A stretch of DNA of 64,000 nucleotides from contig JADJBM010000009.1 in assembly GCA_016703785.1 (NCBI GenBank), positions 62,001-126,000 of the forward strand, in the 5' to 3' direction. How positions within the stretch are numbered: position 1 is the first letter of the stretch; each line of letters starts with the position of its first letter. This document shows positions 52,024-60,243 of this stretch, one piece after another. Source of the stretch: Betaproteobacteria bacterium (GTDB lineage: Bacteria > Pseudomonadota > Gammaproteobacteria > Burkholderiales > Rhodocyclaceae). Made by a program: the position numbers and the translations under genes. Below the pieces are notes generated by a model. It did no database searches, had not been told where the DNA came from, and worked only from the letters and a program-made list of their open reading frames with translations.

Positions 52024-52645
52024 TGAAAGCCGCCGAGAGCAACCGTTCCCATTCCAGGCTGATGCCCGTGCGCGGCAGCGTGTCGTCTGGCGCGATGCGT
52101 TCGTCGCGCAGAAGGGAAAAAAGCGGTCCTTCGTCCGGCAACGCGAGAAGGGCTGCGCCAAGGGCCGATTTCCCGCGCGCCACCTTGGGCCAGGGGGTGT
52201 CCAGCAGGTGATTGGACAGGCCGTAAATGCCAGCTGCCAATTGCCCGGCGCCTTCGCCGCAATTGGAGAAATACCAGAGGCTGTCGCGATCGCCGAATAC
52301 CAGGTTGAAGCCGCTGTAGTTCGCCGCCACCGGCGCCAGCGTCTGCAGGAATGCCTGCGGCGGCTCGCTCCCTCTCAGATAACGGCTGACCAGATCGCCC
52401 CGCGAAGGGGCACCCTGCCTGATGCGCGCTGGGTCGCGGAAATTGGTGAGCGCGGCAAATCGGCCCTGTCGCGTAATGCCGAGCCAGGTGCCGCCGGCTT
52501 CCAGATCACGGCCTGCCAGGACCTCGGACGCATCCTCCCAAAAGTCAGCCGCTGCGGTACGGCGCGAGAAGAACTCATCCCGGTTCGCAGCAACCACCAG
52601 GGGGTAGTCCGGATGCGCCCGCCAGGCAAGCAGGATCAGGCACAT
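51575..52645 (-). CDS. NRDE (TANGO2-like) protein, C-terminus replaced by antisense sequence
   Basis: MCLILLAWRAHPDYPLVVAA with NRDEFFSR is the NRDE signature, then EVLAGRDLEAGGTWLGIT, GRFAALTNFRDP, YGLSNHLLDTPWPKV and EGYGTRSATVLLD. The family is linked to haem trafficking (TANGO2/HRG-9 type). Normal homology stops at about residue 223 (nucleotide 51980); the remaining 130 codons are antisense to the L,D-transpeptidase gene and are not real homology. About 25-35 C-terminal residues of a normal protein are missing. Motif copy 15 lies at AAADFWED. Confidence 0.7.
   Translation of the reverse strand: MCLILLAWRAHPDYPLVVAANRDEFFSRRTAAADFWEDASEVLAGRDLEAGGTWLGITRQGRFAALTNFRDPARIRQGAPSRGDLVSRYLRGSEPPQAFLQTLAPVAANYSGFNLVFGDRDSLWYFSNCGEGAGQLAAGIYGLSNHLLDTPWPKVARGKSALGAALLALPDEGPLFSLLRDERIAPDDTLPRTGISLEWERLLSAAFISAEGYGTRSATVLLDCACGCSQSTPDAPVPCRPAYRADRQIGAWYPRRPSGCGRARIRTARVSASVSSRARDACRPVPGSRSRRSGAAGRTRHLRVDLHLFWPARYGARAACSCCRAVPPGPSWKWTPYRNAGLFPCHRKGPASGARG
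52541..52564 (+). repeat. 24-bp bipartite dispersed motif, copy 15
   Basis: AAAGTCAG, middle CCGCTGCGGTA, then CGGCG, antisense in the NRDE gene just after the NRDEF codons. CGCTG and CGGCG can pair (one G-U). Confidence 0.8.
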
Positions 52646-52654
52646 CCCGGGTTG

Positions 52655-53683
52655 CTAGTCGAGCGGGTAGGGCAGTGAACGGAAAGCCAGCCTGGGCCCA
52701 TCGGCGGCGCCCACGCGCACCTCGCCGGCTTCGGCGCTGGCCATCAGCATCGAGGCAAGAAATTCGCAGCCTCCCTCTGGACTGGGCGCGGCCTCGATGA
52801 CCTTGCCGCAAGACTGCTCCGGCAGATCGGGGCTGTACAGATCCGTCCCTGGCAGGGGACAGTTACCATCGATGTGCGCGCGGTAGGTTCGGCGCTTCAC
52901 CTTGCCGAGATACTTGGTGCGCGCCACCACCTCCTGGCCCGGATAGCAGCCCTTGGTAAAACTGACGCCGCCAAGGAGTTCCAGGTTGGCCATCTGGGGC
53001 ACGAACTCCTCCTGCGTGGGCAAGGTGATGTGCGGTATTCCCGCCTCGATCTCCAGCCAGCGCCAGGCCGGCGTCCCGACCGGCCGAGCACTGGATGCCA
53101 GCAGCTCCCATACGTCCGCGACAGATTCGGCGCGTACCGCCAACTGGTATCGCTGCCCATCCAGCCTGATGACTGATCCGCCATCGAACCGGACCACGTC
53201 GAGCGGGGCAGCAGGCATATCCTTGCCCAGCGCCATGAGGGCCATTGCAGCCCCGCTGCCGGCCACACCTAGCAAAACGACTTCGCTGCCGGCATCGGCG
53301 AGCTTTACTTTCGAACGCAGGACATACATGCCGAGTTTCTTGAGAATGGCCGGCTGGATGTCCGCTGAAACCTGGAGCAGATAATCGTGGTTTTCACGCC
53401 AGATGAGGAAATCAGCCAGGAGACGGCCCTTCGGGCTGCAGAATCCGCAACGTTCGGCCCGATCGCGGCCGAGATGCTGCACATCGTTGGAAAACAGATT
53501 GTGCAGGAAGCCGGCCGCGTCCTCGCCGCTGGCACGGATCAGCCCGAACTGGGTCAGCGGCGCCAGCACCGTAGCCGATTCCGCTGCCTTGAGTTCGGCC
53601 GGTGCATCGCCAAAATCGCCTATGTCGTCGGCTTCGAAACGCGCGCCGCGGCTTGCAAGGAAATCTTTCCAGGTCGGGTTCAT
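52655..53683 (-). CDS. ygfZ: folate-binding protein YgfZ (Fe-S cluster repair)
   Basis: 342 residues. GcvT-like fold with LIRASGEDAAGFLHNLFSND, RCGFCSPKGRLLADFLIW and the signature FTKGCYPGQEVVARTKYLGK, whose Cys is invariant. YgfZ uses folate to help keep certain Fe-S enzymes such as MiaB active. It is divergent from mltG; the NRDE gene lies 9 bp downstream on the same strand. Confidence 0.95.
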   Translation of the reverse strand: MNPTWKDFLASRGARFEADDIGDFGDAPAELKAAESATVLAPLTQFGLIRASGEDAAGFLHNLFSNDVQHLGRDRAERCGFCSPKGRLLADFLIWRENHDYLLQVSADIQPAILKKLGMYVLRSKVKLADAGSEVVLLGVAGSGAAMALMALGKDMPAAPLDVVRFDGGSVIRLDGQRYQLAVRAESVADVWELLASSARPVGTPAWRWLEIEAGIPHITLPTQEEFVPQMANLELLGGVSFTKGCYPGQEVVARTKYLGKVKRRTYRAHIDGNCPLPGTDLYSPDLPEQSCGKVIEAAPSPEGGCEFLASMLMASAEAGEVRVGAADGPRLAFRSLPYPLD

Positions 53684-53763
53684 GGTTCATTCGTCTGTCT
53701 GTTTGTGGGGTGGGTTATTATAGCTTTTGTGCCTCCCCGCTTCTTTTCAACCCTCCTCAGCTA

Positions 53764-54759
53764 ATGCGTCGCCTGTTTCGCCTGCTCGGCATGATGCTCG
53801 CCGCCGCGCTCGTATTCCTGGGCTGGATGGGCTACTTCGCAACCCAGCCACTGCCGCTCAGGGCCAGCCCGATTGAGTTCACGGTCAAGGCCGGCAGCAC
53901 ACTACGCACGGCTTCCCGCCAGATCGAGGCGGCGGGCGTGGCCATGGCCGCCTGGCAATTCACGTTGCTGGGTCGTGCGCTCGGCAAGGCAGCGGAAATC
54001 AAAGCAGGCAGTTACGAAGTAGCGCAGGGCATCACCCCGCTGGGTTTGCTCGAAAAACTCACCCGAGGCGATGTCACTCAAGTGGACATCGTGTTGCAGG
54101 AGGGCTGGACATTCCGCCAAATGCGCGCGGCGCTCGACGCCCACACCGCCATACGTCATGACACGGCAGGCCTGACAGAACGCGAGATCATGGAGAAACT
54201 GGGTGTTGAAGGCCGTGCAGAGGGCCGTTTCTTCCCGGACACGTATCTGTTCGCCAAGGGCTCCGCCGACCTGGATATACTCAAGCGGTCGTATCGTCAG
54301 TCGGAGAAGATTCTGCTCACGGAATGGCAAAGCCGAGAAGCCGGCCTGCCGTATGCGTCGTCTTACGAGGCCCTCATCATGGCCTCCATCGTGGAGAAGG
54401 AAACCGGGCAATCGCACGAGCGCACCCAGATCGCCTCCGTATTCCTCAATCGCCTCAAGCGCGGCATGCCGCTACAGACCGATCCGACGGTGATCTACGG
54501 GCTGGGCGAGCAATTCGACGGTAACCTGCGCAAGCGCGACCTGCTGGCTGATGGCCCCTACAATACCTATACGCGGACAGGCTTGCCACCAACGCCCATA
54601 GCGATGCCCGGTCTGGCCTCGATCCAGGCGGCACTGCATCCTGTCAGGACGGATATGTATTATTTCGTCGCCCGCGGCGACGGATCGAGCCAGTTTTCGC
54701 GTACGCTGGAAGAGCACAATCGTGCCGTGGCGAAGTACCAATTGCGAAAAGGGAAATGA
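53764..54759 (+). CDS. mltG: endolytic transglycosylase MltG
   Basis: 331 residues. One membrane anchor (LGMMLAAALVFLGWMGYF), LysM-like IEFTVKAGSTLRTASRQI, and the YceG core with GRFFPDTYLF, IMASIVEKETGQ (catalytic Glu), FLNRLKRGMPLQTDPTVIYG and YNTYTRTGLPPTPIAMPG. It cuts nascent glycan strands at the inner membrane. Followed directly by tmk (stop and start adjacent). Confidence 0.96.
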   Translation: MRRLFRLLGMMLAAALVFLGWMGYFATQPLPLRASPIEFTVKAGSTLRTASRQIEAAGVAMAAWQFTLLGRALGKAAEIKAGSYEVAQGITPLGLLEKLTRGDVTQVDIVLQEGWTFRQMRAALDAHTAIRHDTAGLTEREIMEKLGVEGRAEGRFFPDTYLFAKGSADLDILKRSYRQSEKILLTEWQSREAGLPYASSYEALIMASIVEKETGQSHERTQIASVFLNRLKRGMPLQTDPTVIYGLGEQFDGNLRKRDLLADGPYNTYTRTGLPPTPIAMPGLASIQAALHPVRTDMYYFVARGDGSSQFSRTLEEHNRAVAKYQLRKGK

Positions 54760-55368
54760 ATGCGCGGCAAGTTCATCACGCTTGAAGGCATAGATGGCGC
54801 TGGCAAGAGCACCCACCATGCCTGGCTGGTCGAATACTTAAGACAGCAAGGGCGGGAAGTGGTCGCAACGCGGGAACCCGGTGGCACCGAACTGGGTGAG
54901 AAACTGAGAGGCTTGTTGCTATCCGAACCCATGCACTTGGAAACCGAAGCGCTCCTGATGTTCGCCGCAAGACGGGAACACCTGGATAAATTGATACACC
55001 CTGCACTGGCTGCCGGTCAATGGGTGGTTTCCGACCGCTTCACCGATGCCTCCTATGCTTATCAGGGAGGCGGGAGGGGGCTGGCCAAGGAAAAGATCCT
55101 CGCCCTGGAACGCTGGGTCCAGACCGGCTTTCAGCCGGATCTCACTTTGGTTTTTGACCTTCCTCCGGAAATCGCTTGCGAGCGATTGGCTAAAACCGGG
55201 AATGCACCCGATCGTTTCGAACAGGAGACCCGAGAGTTCTTCGACCGTGTCAGAAAAGCCTATTTACGCAGGGCTGGGGCCGAACCAGACAGAATTAAAG
55301 TCGTAGACTCAAGGCAAAGCATATCTGATATTCGTGTATTACTAGAGAAATACATTGCAATACTATAA
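54760..55368 (+). CDS. tmk: thymidylate kinase
   Basis: 202 residues. P-loop FITLEGIDGAGKSTHHAWL, DR motif VVSDRFTDASYAYQGGGRGL, and the lid region DRFEQETREFFDRVRKAYL. It phosphorylates dTMP. The last 70 bp are AT-rich with rare codons (ATA, TTA, CTA), and this continues through the spacer into holB. mltG-tmk-holB is a standard order. Confidence 0.97.
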   Translation: MRGKFITLEGIDGAGKSTHHAWLVEYLRQQGREVVATREPGGTELGEKLRGLLLSEPMHLETEALLMFAARREHLDKLIHPALAAGQWVVSDRFTDASYAYQGGGRGLAKEKILALERWVQTGFQPDLTLVFDLPPEIACERLAKTGNAPDRFEQETREFFDRVRKAYLRRAGAEPDRIKVVDSRQSISDIRVLLEKYIAIL

Positions 55369-55374
55369 TAAATA

Positions 55375-56412
55375 ATGATTTATTCATGGAATAAAGGGAA
55401 TTGGGACAAACTACTCGCCAAGATTGGGCGACTACCCCATGCCCTCTTGCTGGCGGGGCCTGCGGGGGGTGGCAAGCAGGTTTTTGCCTTGTCATTGGCC
55501 GCGAGGCTTCTATGTGAACAGGCGACTGGCAGCGAATCGGCCTGCGGAGAATGCCCCTCTTGCAACTGGTTTTCGGGTGGTAACCACCCGGATTTCAGAT
55601 TGGTCGAACCGGGTGGCGACGAGCAGGAAACCCCGGAAGCCGACTCCGAACCGGCTGCGCTGAAGAAAAAATCCGAACAGATCCGCATTGGTCAAATCCG
55701 GGCGCTGGATGGCTTTCTAGGTATAGGCACGCATCGCCAGGGCGCCCGGGTCATTGTCATCAAGCCCGCCGAGGCGATGAATCATGCCACTGCGAATGCA
55801 CTTCTTAAAATGCTTGAAGAACCATCATCAAGTACATTGTTTATATTAGTAACTAATAACAGAAAAAGACTTCTACCAACCATTCTCAGCCGTTGCCAGA
55901 CGCTGAGTTTTCCCAAACCAGACGTTAATGAAGCGCTTGTCTGGCTGCGCGATTCCGGAGCCACGCATCCGGAGGAATTGCTAGCCCATGCTGGCGGTAT
56001 GCCTCTTGCTGCGCGTGACGAGGCAGGGGACTTGGAGCGGTTGGACGGCTTCTATCGGGATCTGGCTCAACTCGAACAAACTGGGCCGGTAGTGGTCGCC
56101 GGGCGTTGGGAATCCTGGCTAAAGGAGAACAAGGATGGCGAATCCGCCGTGGACAAGCGAACCTTGGTTGTCTGGATGCAAAAGTGGGTATTCGATCTTG
56201 TCTTGATGAAACAATGCGGACGGACGACTTACCATACCCATAAATTGCAGGAGATCCGCGCTATTGCCAAGCGTGCCTCGCTGAGCGCCTTGATCGACTG
56301 TTACAATGAACTACTGCGGATTCGTGCCGTATCGCAGCACCCCTTGAATCCGCGCCTGTTTCTGGAAGACATGCTGTCTCGCTATGCACGTGCAGCGTTG
56401 AGTGGGAGATAA
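55375..56412 (+). CDS. holB: DNA polymerase III subunit delta'
   Basis: 345 residues. HALLLAGPAGGGKQVFALSL (modified P-loop, as in delta' subunits), zinc cysteines CGECPSC, RVIVIKPAEAMNHATANALL, KMLEEPSSSTLFILVTNN and LLPTILSRCQTLSF. Delta' is part of the clamp loader. An AT-rich patch (about 55800-55880) covers the conserved MLEEP region. No nucleotide hydrolysis is expected from it. Located between tmk and pilZ. Confidence 0.95.
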   Translation: MIYSWNKGNWDKLLAKIGRLPHALLLAGPAGGGKQVFALSLAARLLCEQATGSESACGECPSCNWFSGGNHPDFRLVEPGGDEQETPEADSEPAALKKKSEQIRIGQIRALDGFLGIGTHRQGARVIVIKPAEAMNHATANALLKMLEEPSSSTLFILVTNNRKRLLPTILSRCQTLSFPKPDVNEALVWLRDSGATHPEELLAHAGGMPLAARDEAGDLERLDGFYRDLAQLEQTGPVVVAGRWESWLKENKDGESAVDKRTLVVWMQKWVFDLVLMKQCGRTTYHTHKLQEIRAIAKRASLSALIDCYNELLRIRAVSQHPLNPRLFLEDMLSRYARAALSGR

Positions 56413-56420
56413 CCGAGTTC

Positions 56421-56789
56421 ATGTCTGAGCCTCCGAAACCCCAGCCTGTTGGCGCGCGCCCAAGCGTCCTGTCGTTGAATATCAACTCGAAATCAGCGCT
56501 TTACGCTGCCTACATGCCTTACCTGAAACGCGGCGGCATCTTTGTTCCGACTGCCAAGCCCTATGCCATAGGCGATGAAGTCTTCATGCTGCTGTCGCTG
56601 ATGGATGAGCCGGGGAAATTGCCCATAGCCGGATCGGTGGTTTGGCTTACCCCGGCCGATGCCCAAAACAATAAGACGCAGGGCATCGGTGTCCAGTTCA
56701 GCGAAGACGAGTCGGGCCAAGCGGCCCGCCGGAAGATAGAAACGATTTTGGGTGGCTATCCCGCGGGACGCCAGACCCACACCATCTAG
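56421..56789 (+). CDS. pilZ: type IV pilus PilZ-domain protein
   Basis: 122 residues. LSLNINSKSALYAAYMPYLK, RGGIFVPTAKPYAIGDEVFM, GKLPIAGSVVWLTP and TQGIGVQFSEDE match PilZ of type IV pili. The c-di-GMP motifs (RxxxR and D/NxSxxG) are absent, as in true PilZ orthologues, which work through PilB and FimX. Type IV pili matter here because they also drive DNA uptake, a possible reader of the dispersed motif. Located between holB and tatD, its usual place. Confidence 0.93.
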   Translation: MSEPPKPQPVGARPSVLSLNINSKSALYAAYMPYLKRGGIFVPTAKPYAIGDEVFMLLSLMDEPGKLPIAGSVVWLTPADAQNNKTQGIGVQFSEDESGQAARRKIETILGGYPAGRQTHTI

Positions 56790-56799
56790 CCTGTTCGCA

Positions 56800-57570
56800 A
56801 TGCTGGTTGATTCGCATTGCCATCTCGATTTCCCAGAATTGGCCGGTAGAATCGACCAAGTCCTTGGTTCAATGAAGGACGCCAGGGTTGGTGCTGCGCT
56901 GTGCATTGGCGTGAGCCTGGAAGGACTGCCCAGTGTCCTATCCCTGGCTGAAAAGCATGAAAACCTGTATGCATCCGTCGGCGTCCACCCCGAACACCAT
57001 GATTGTGACGAACCGAACGTGGAAACCCTCCTGCAGCATGCGCATCATAAGCGTGTGATAGGTATCGGGGAAACAGGACTGGACTACTACTGGCACAAGG
57101 ACAAGCCGGAATGGCAACGCCAGCGTTTTCGGATTCATATTCGGGCTGCCAAGGCATGCCGCAAGCCACTGATTATTCATACGAGAGATGCAGCAGAGGA
57201 CACGATTCGCATCATGCGCGAGGAGGGTGCGGAAACGGTTGGTGGCGTAATGCACTGCTTTACGGAAACCCAAGCGGTGGCTGACGAGGCGTTGTCGCTT
57301 GGCTTTCATATCTCTTTTTCAGGGATTGTCACCTTCAAGAACGCCAGGCAACTCAAGGAGGTAGCAAGAAGCATCCCTCTGGAACGATTGCTGGTTGAGA
57401 CGGACTCACCTTATTTGGCCCCGGTGCCATATCGAGGCAAGATCAACGAACCGGCCTATGTCCGTCAGGTGGCGGAGGAAATTGCCAGCCTGCGCGGACT
57501 GGATATCGATGTTGTCGAAAAAGCCACAACAGTAAATTTCTGCCGTCTTTTCGGAGTTTCAATCAATTGA
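56800..57570 (+). CDS. tatD: TatD family metal-dependent hydrolase
   Basis: 256 residues. MLVDSHCHLDFPELAG (HxH), GIGETGLDYYWHKDKPEWQ, PLIIHTRDAAEDT, GVMHCFTETQAVADEAL and LLVETDSPYLAPVPYRGK are the metal and active-site blocks. The family are DNases acting on repair or RNA/DNA ends. ATG at 56800; the next gene starts within its stop. Confidence 0.95.
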   Translation: MLVDSHCHLDFPELAGRIDQVLGSMKDARVGAALCIGVSLEGLPSVLSLAEKHENLYASVGVHPEHHDCDEPNVETLLQHAHHKRVIGIGETGLDYYWHKDKPEWQRQRFRIHIRAAKACRKPLIIHTRDAAEDTIRIMREEGAETVGGVMHCFTETQAVADEALSLGFHISFSGIVTFKNARQLKEVARSIPLERLLVETDSPYLAPVPYRGKINEPAYVRQVAEEIASLRGLDIDVVEKATTVNFCRLFGVSIN

Positions 57571-58232
57571 TTATTGGATATTTTTCAGATTTCAGGCGTT
57601 ATTTACGAGCAATCATGCTGGTCATGGTTTTGTTCGTTCAGGCGATGACGGCATCTGCTGGCGTATACGACGACCTCCTGAAAGCCATCGAAGACGATGA
57701 CACAGAGACAGTCACGACAATCCTGCAACGCGGGATGGATGTGAATACTGTCGACAAATCGGGTAATTCGCTGTTGATGCTGGCGGTGCAGAAAGGCAAT
57801 GTCGATCTTGTCCAGTTTCTAATCGATCATCGTGCGCGCGTACGGGCAAGGAATCAGTATGGGGACACGCCATTGATGTACTCGGCGTTGAAGGGCAACA
57901 TCGATATCATCAAGTTGCTGGTGGCGGCCGGCGGAGAGATCAATCATTCGGGATGGACGCCGTTGATCTATGCCGCCTTCGAGGGCCATGTGGAGGCGGT
58001 TGAATTCCTCTTGAGCAAGGGTGCGGACGTCGATGCTCAGGCACCCAATCAGGCAACCGCCTTGATGCTTGCATCAAGGAATGGGCACCTGGGTGCGGTG
58101 AAACTATTGCTCAAGGCCAAAGCGGACGCGGGCTTTAGAACACAGGACGGCGCGACCGCCCTGAAGTGGGCAACCGAAGCCGGGCATGAGCAGATCGTTA
58201 GATTGCTTAAGGAATCAGGGGAAAAGAAGTAG
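57567..58232 (+). CDS. exported ankyrin-repeat protein
   Basis: 221 residues. N-terminal hydrophobic signal (IMLVMVLFVQAMTASAG, cut near residue 32), then about five ankyrin repeats such as NSLLMLAVQKGNVDLVQFLI, DTPLMYSALKGNIDIIKLLV, WTPLIYAAFEGHVEAVEFLL, ATALMLASRNGHLGAVKLLL and ATALKWATEAGHEQIVRLLK. Likely a periplasmic protein-protein interaction module. The start is uncertain: TTG at 57567 overlapping the tatD stop, or ATG at 57615. Beyond 58232 the next 80 bp contain no gene. Confidence 0.85.
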   Translation: MIIGYFSDFRRYLRAIMLVMVLFVQAMTASAGVYDDLLKAIEDDDTETVTTILQRGMDVNTVDKSGNSLLMLAVQKGNVDLVQFLIDHRARVRARNQYGDTPLMYSALKGNIDIIKLLVAAGGEINHSGWTPLIYAAFEGHVEAVEFLLSKGADVDAQAPNQATALMLASRNGHLGAVKLLLKAKADAGFRTQDGATALKWATEAGHEQIVRLLKESGEKK

Positions 58233-58311
58233 TGGTCTTAAAGGGAGACGCTTCAAAAGCTCCCTGACCTCGGATTAGTATTCGCATAATCTGTATTATG
58301 TAAAGCAATCG

Positions 58312-58782
58312 CTATACACAGTGGATGGCCCAGCGTACAACCCCCCATACCGCGAAATCCTGGTCTGCCCCCACCAGTATGTCCCCATGGTCCTCTCCAC
58401 TGGCGCGTAGGAGAATCCCCTCGGGAAGGTGGCATAGCTGTTTGACAGTGAATTCTCCATCGACCACTGCAATCACAACGCTCCGGTCAGTCGGGATGAG
58501 TGCGCGATCGACGACCAGCAGATCGCCATCGTGTATGCCAAAACCGGTCATGGAGTCCCCGGTAACACGTGCAAAGAAGGTGGCCTCGTGGTGCTCGATC
58601 AGGTGCGCATCCAGGCTCAGGCGGTCATTGACGAACCTGGCGGCGGGTAACGGCAAACCGGCTGGCACCGGTTGGGTCAGGAGGGGAAAGCCCGGCAGAG
58701 GGATCACGCCCTCCTCCGGGAATGCCGGGAAAGGGCTATCTGTCGTTCCGGGCTTGCGAACGGGGTGACAGGAGCAGGCCAC
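58312..58782 (-). CDS. umuD: UmuD-like S24 peptidase, without a umuC neighbour
   Basis: 156 residues. S24 fold: LIEHHEATFFARVTGDSMTG (catalytic Ser), GIHDGDLLVVDRAL, VVIAVVDGEFTVKQLCHL (catalytic Lys) and AVWGVVRWAIH. The N-terminal 45 residues are Pro-rich with two cysteines. UmuD-type proteins self-cleave on RecA filaments and control polymerase V. No umuC follows; downstream is the convergent ankyrin gene. It starts 4 bp after the lexA-like gene, so it shares that gene's palindrome-controlled promoter. Confidence 0.82.
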   Translation of the reverse strand: MACSCHPVRKPGTTDSPFPAFPEEGVIPLPGFPLLTQPVPAGLPLPAARFVNDRLSLDAHLIEHHEATFFARVTGDSMTGFGIHDGDLLVVDRALIPTDRSVVIAVVDGEFTVKQLCHLPEGILLRASGEDHGDILVGADQDFAVWGVVRWAIHCV

Positions 58783-58786
58783 GCAA

Positions 58787-59386
58787 TCAACCCTGATAGC
58801 GCCTCACCAAACCGGTGACGACGCCGAAAAGCTCGAGTTCGCCCTTCGGCCTAATGACCGGATAGGCCTTGTTGTGGGGTTTGAGAATGAATCGCCCCCG
58901 CTCCATGCTCAATTCCTTCAGGGTGAATTCATTATCGACGATGGCGATGACGATATCGCCGGAACGGGCTGCCTTGCTGCGCTCGACGACGACGATATCG
59001 CCGTCATGGATGCCAGCCTCGATCATGGAGTCACCCTTGACCGGCACCATGACCGTGCGCGAAGGCGTGCGGACAAGATAATCATCGACGAGAAAAGGCT
59101 CGCCCCCTGCCCCGTCGATCATGTCGGGGGCACCGGCGCGAACGGCCGTTCCGGCAAGGGATCGCTCAAAGAAGCGCCTAGCGGGCATCCATGCGTCGTC
59201 GTCGGGAGTTCGCTCGATAAAACCGGCCTGTTCAAGGCGCCCGAGAAGCTTCCTGGCTGCCGTCTTGGAGGCGAAGCCCATCAGGGTCGCAATGCGCTGG
59301 AGGGAAGGTATGCGCCGGGCGTCCGCGAAATAGTCGCGCAGACGGCCGAGGTATTCGGAATCGCGTTCTGTATCAGAGGCAGGCAT
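58787..59386 (-). CDS. lexA: LexA-like self-cleaving repressor
   Basis: 199 residues. N-terminal winged helix-turn-helix (YFADARRIPSLQRIATLMGF, SKTAARKLLGRLEQAGFIER), linker with a possible Ala-Gly cleavage site (ERSLAGTAVRAG, about 78), and S24 domain: MVPVKGDSMIEAGIHDGDIV (Ser), IAIVDNEFTLKELSMERG (Lys) and LELFGVVTGLVRRYQG. The helix region differs from classical LexA. Its promoter holds perfect palindrome GTGTCCGATCGGACAC, unlike the CTGT-N8-ACAG box of E. coli-type LexA. Whether this is the cell's main LexA or a second one cannot be told. Confidence 0.85.
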   Translation of the reverse strand: MPASDTERDSEYLGRLRDYFADARRIPSLQRIATLMGFASKTAARKLLGRLEQAGFIERTPDDDAWMPARRFFERSLAGTAVRAGAPDMIDGAGGEPFLVDDYLVRTPSRTVMVPVKGDSMIEAGIHDGDIVVVERSKAARSGDIVIAIVDNEFTLKELSMERGRFILKPHNKAYPVIRPKGELELFGVVTGLVRRYQG

Positions 59387-59407
59387 GGCAGGCTCCGCTC
59401 ATGGATG

Positions 59408-59425
59408 GTGTCCGTATGAACACCA
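59408..59425 (-). promoter_or_regulatory. second, imperfect operator for the LexA-like repressor
   Basis: GGTGTCCGTATGAACACC is an imperfect palindrome with the same half-sites (GTGTYC ... GRACAC) as the main operator. It lies at the expected transcription start, 22 bp before the lexA-like ATG. Confidence 0.6.
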
Positions 59426-59453
59426 ATATAGTGTCCGATCGGACACTAGTCAA
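59425..59453 (-). promoter_or_regulatory. promoter of the lexA/umuD-like operon with palindromic operator in its spacer
   Basis: On the minus strand TTGACT (59448-59453), a 17-bp spacer and TATATT (59425-59430). The 20-bp perfect palindrome TAGTGTCCGATCGGACACTA (59429-59448) fills the spacer, so repressor binding would block RNA polymerase directly. Autoregulation by the LexA-like protein is inferred. Confidence 0.8.
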
Positions 59454-59467
59454 GAGCGGTGTGGTGT

Positions 59468-59491
59468 CGCCGTCCTGCAGGGACTGACTTT
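59468..59491 (-). repeat. 24-bp bipartite dispersed motif, copy 16
   Basis: Minus strand: AAAGTCAG, middle TCCCTGCAGGA, then CGGCG, intergenic just upstream of the lexA-like promoter and before the gene ending at 59523. It holds the palindrome TCCCTGCAGGA. Confidence 0.8.
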
Positions 59492-59522
59492 GCTGCGTGT
59501 GCCGCCGGAGGCGGCCGGACGA

Positions 59523-59720
59523 CTACTCGCTGTCCGGAGTAGGCACGGCCGTGTGGCTATCGCCAACGGGCGCGACCGAGGAGAGGGGCGCCGCTGCATC
59601 CCCTCCGGATTCAGGGGTGACGGCTTTGGCCGCGAGTTTCTGCAGGCGCTTCTCTTCCTGCTTTTTTTTCTTCGCCAGATCTCTCTGGCGTTTCTCGAAT
59701 TGGTAATTTGGCTTGGCCAA
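59523..59720 (-). CDS. small Lys-rich conserved protein
   Basis: 65 residues. MAKPNYQFEKRQRDLAKKKK, QEEKRLQKLAAKA and then an acidic/Pro tail. The basic helical start is a recurrent betaproteobacterial small protein of unknown role. It lies 59 bp downstream of the RRM gene on the same strand, so it may be co-transcribed. No ribosome site stronger than AGGAG (rc of ctcct) about 7 bases upstream was needed. Confidence 0.7.
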   Translation of the reverse strand: MAKPNYQFEKRQRDLAKKKKQEEKRLQKLAAKAVTPESGGDAAAPLSSVAPVGDSHTAVPTPDSE

Positions 59721-59779
59721 GTAGACTCCTTTGAACGCCGCAACGGGCGATCGGATAATGAGGTGGAGATTGAGATTGA

Positions 59780-60103
59780 TCAGTAGCGTTTGCCGCCACC
59801 CCCGCCTCGGTTGCCCCCCCCCCGACCCCCGAAGCCGCCACCGCCGGTGCGCGGTTCCTGGGGACGCGCCTCATTCACGATCATGTTGCGGCCATCTGCG
59901 CTCTTGCCGTTGAGCCCGGCAATGGCAGCCTGCGCTTCGTCGTCGGAATCCATTTCGACGAAACCGAACCCCTTGGAGCGACCAGAATCGCGGTCCATGA
60001 TCACCTGTGCCGAACCGACAGTGCCGTACGCCGCGAACATCTGCTCAAGATCGCTCTTGCTGACGTTGTAGCCCAGATTGCCTACATATAGCTTTTTACC
60101 CAC
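59780..60103 (-). CDS. RRM-domain RNA-binding protein
   Basis: 107 residues. One RRM with RNP2 KLYVGNLGYN and RNP1 SKGFGFVEMDSDDEA, followed by a Gly/Arg-rich tail (GGGGFGGRGGGNRGGGGG). These bacterial RRM proteins bind single-stranded RNA and are often cold-induced. AGAAAGTC(TGTGGGTAAAA) precedes the ATG at 60103. Probable operon with the small Lys-rich gene. Confidence 0.92.
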   Translation of the reverse strand: MGKKLYVGNLGYNVSKSDLEQMFAAYGTVGSAQVIMDRDSGRSKGFGFVEMDSDDEAQAAIAGLNGKSADGRNMIVNEARPQEPRTGGGGFGGRGGGNRGGGGGKRY

Positions 60104-60243
60104 AGACTTTCTCCAGAGTTTGTTGAACTACAGGACGCCGTCACCCGACATCAATAACCACCCGCTCACGATACCATACGGTATCGGTCCAAAGCCTGTT
60201 CGCAATTGTTTCCGGCGGAAACGAATGGGCCTCGTCGATGCAA

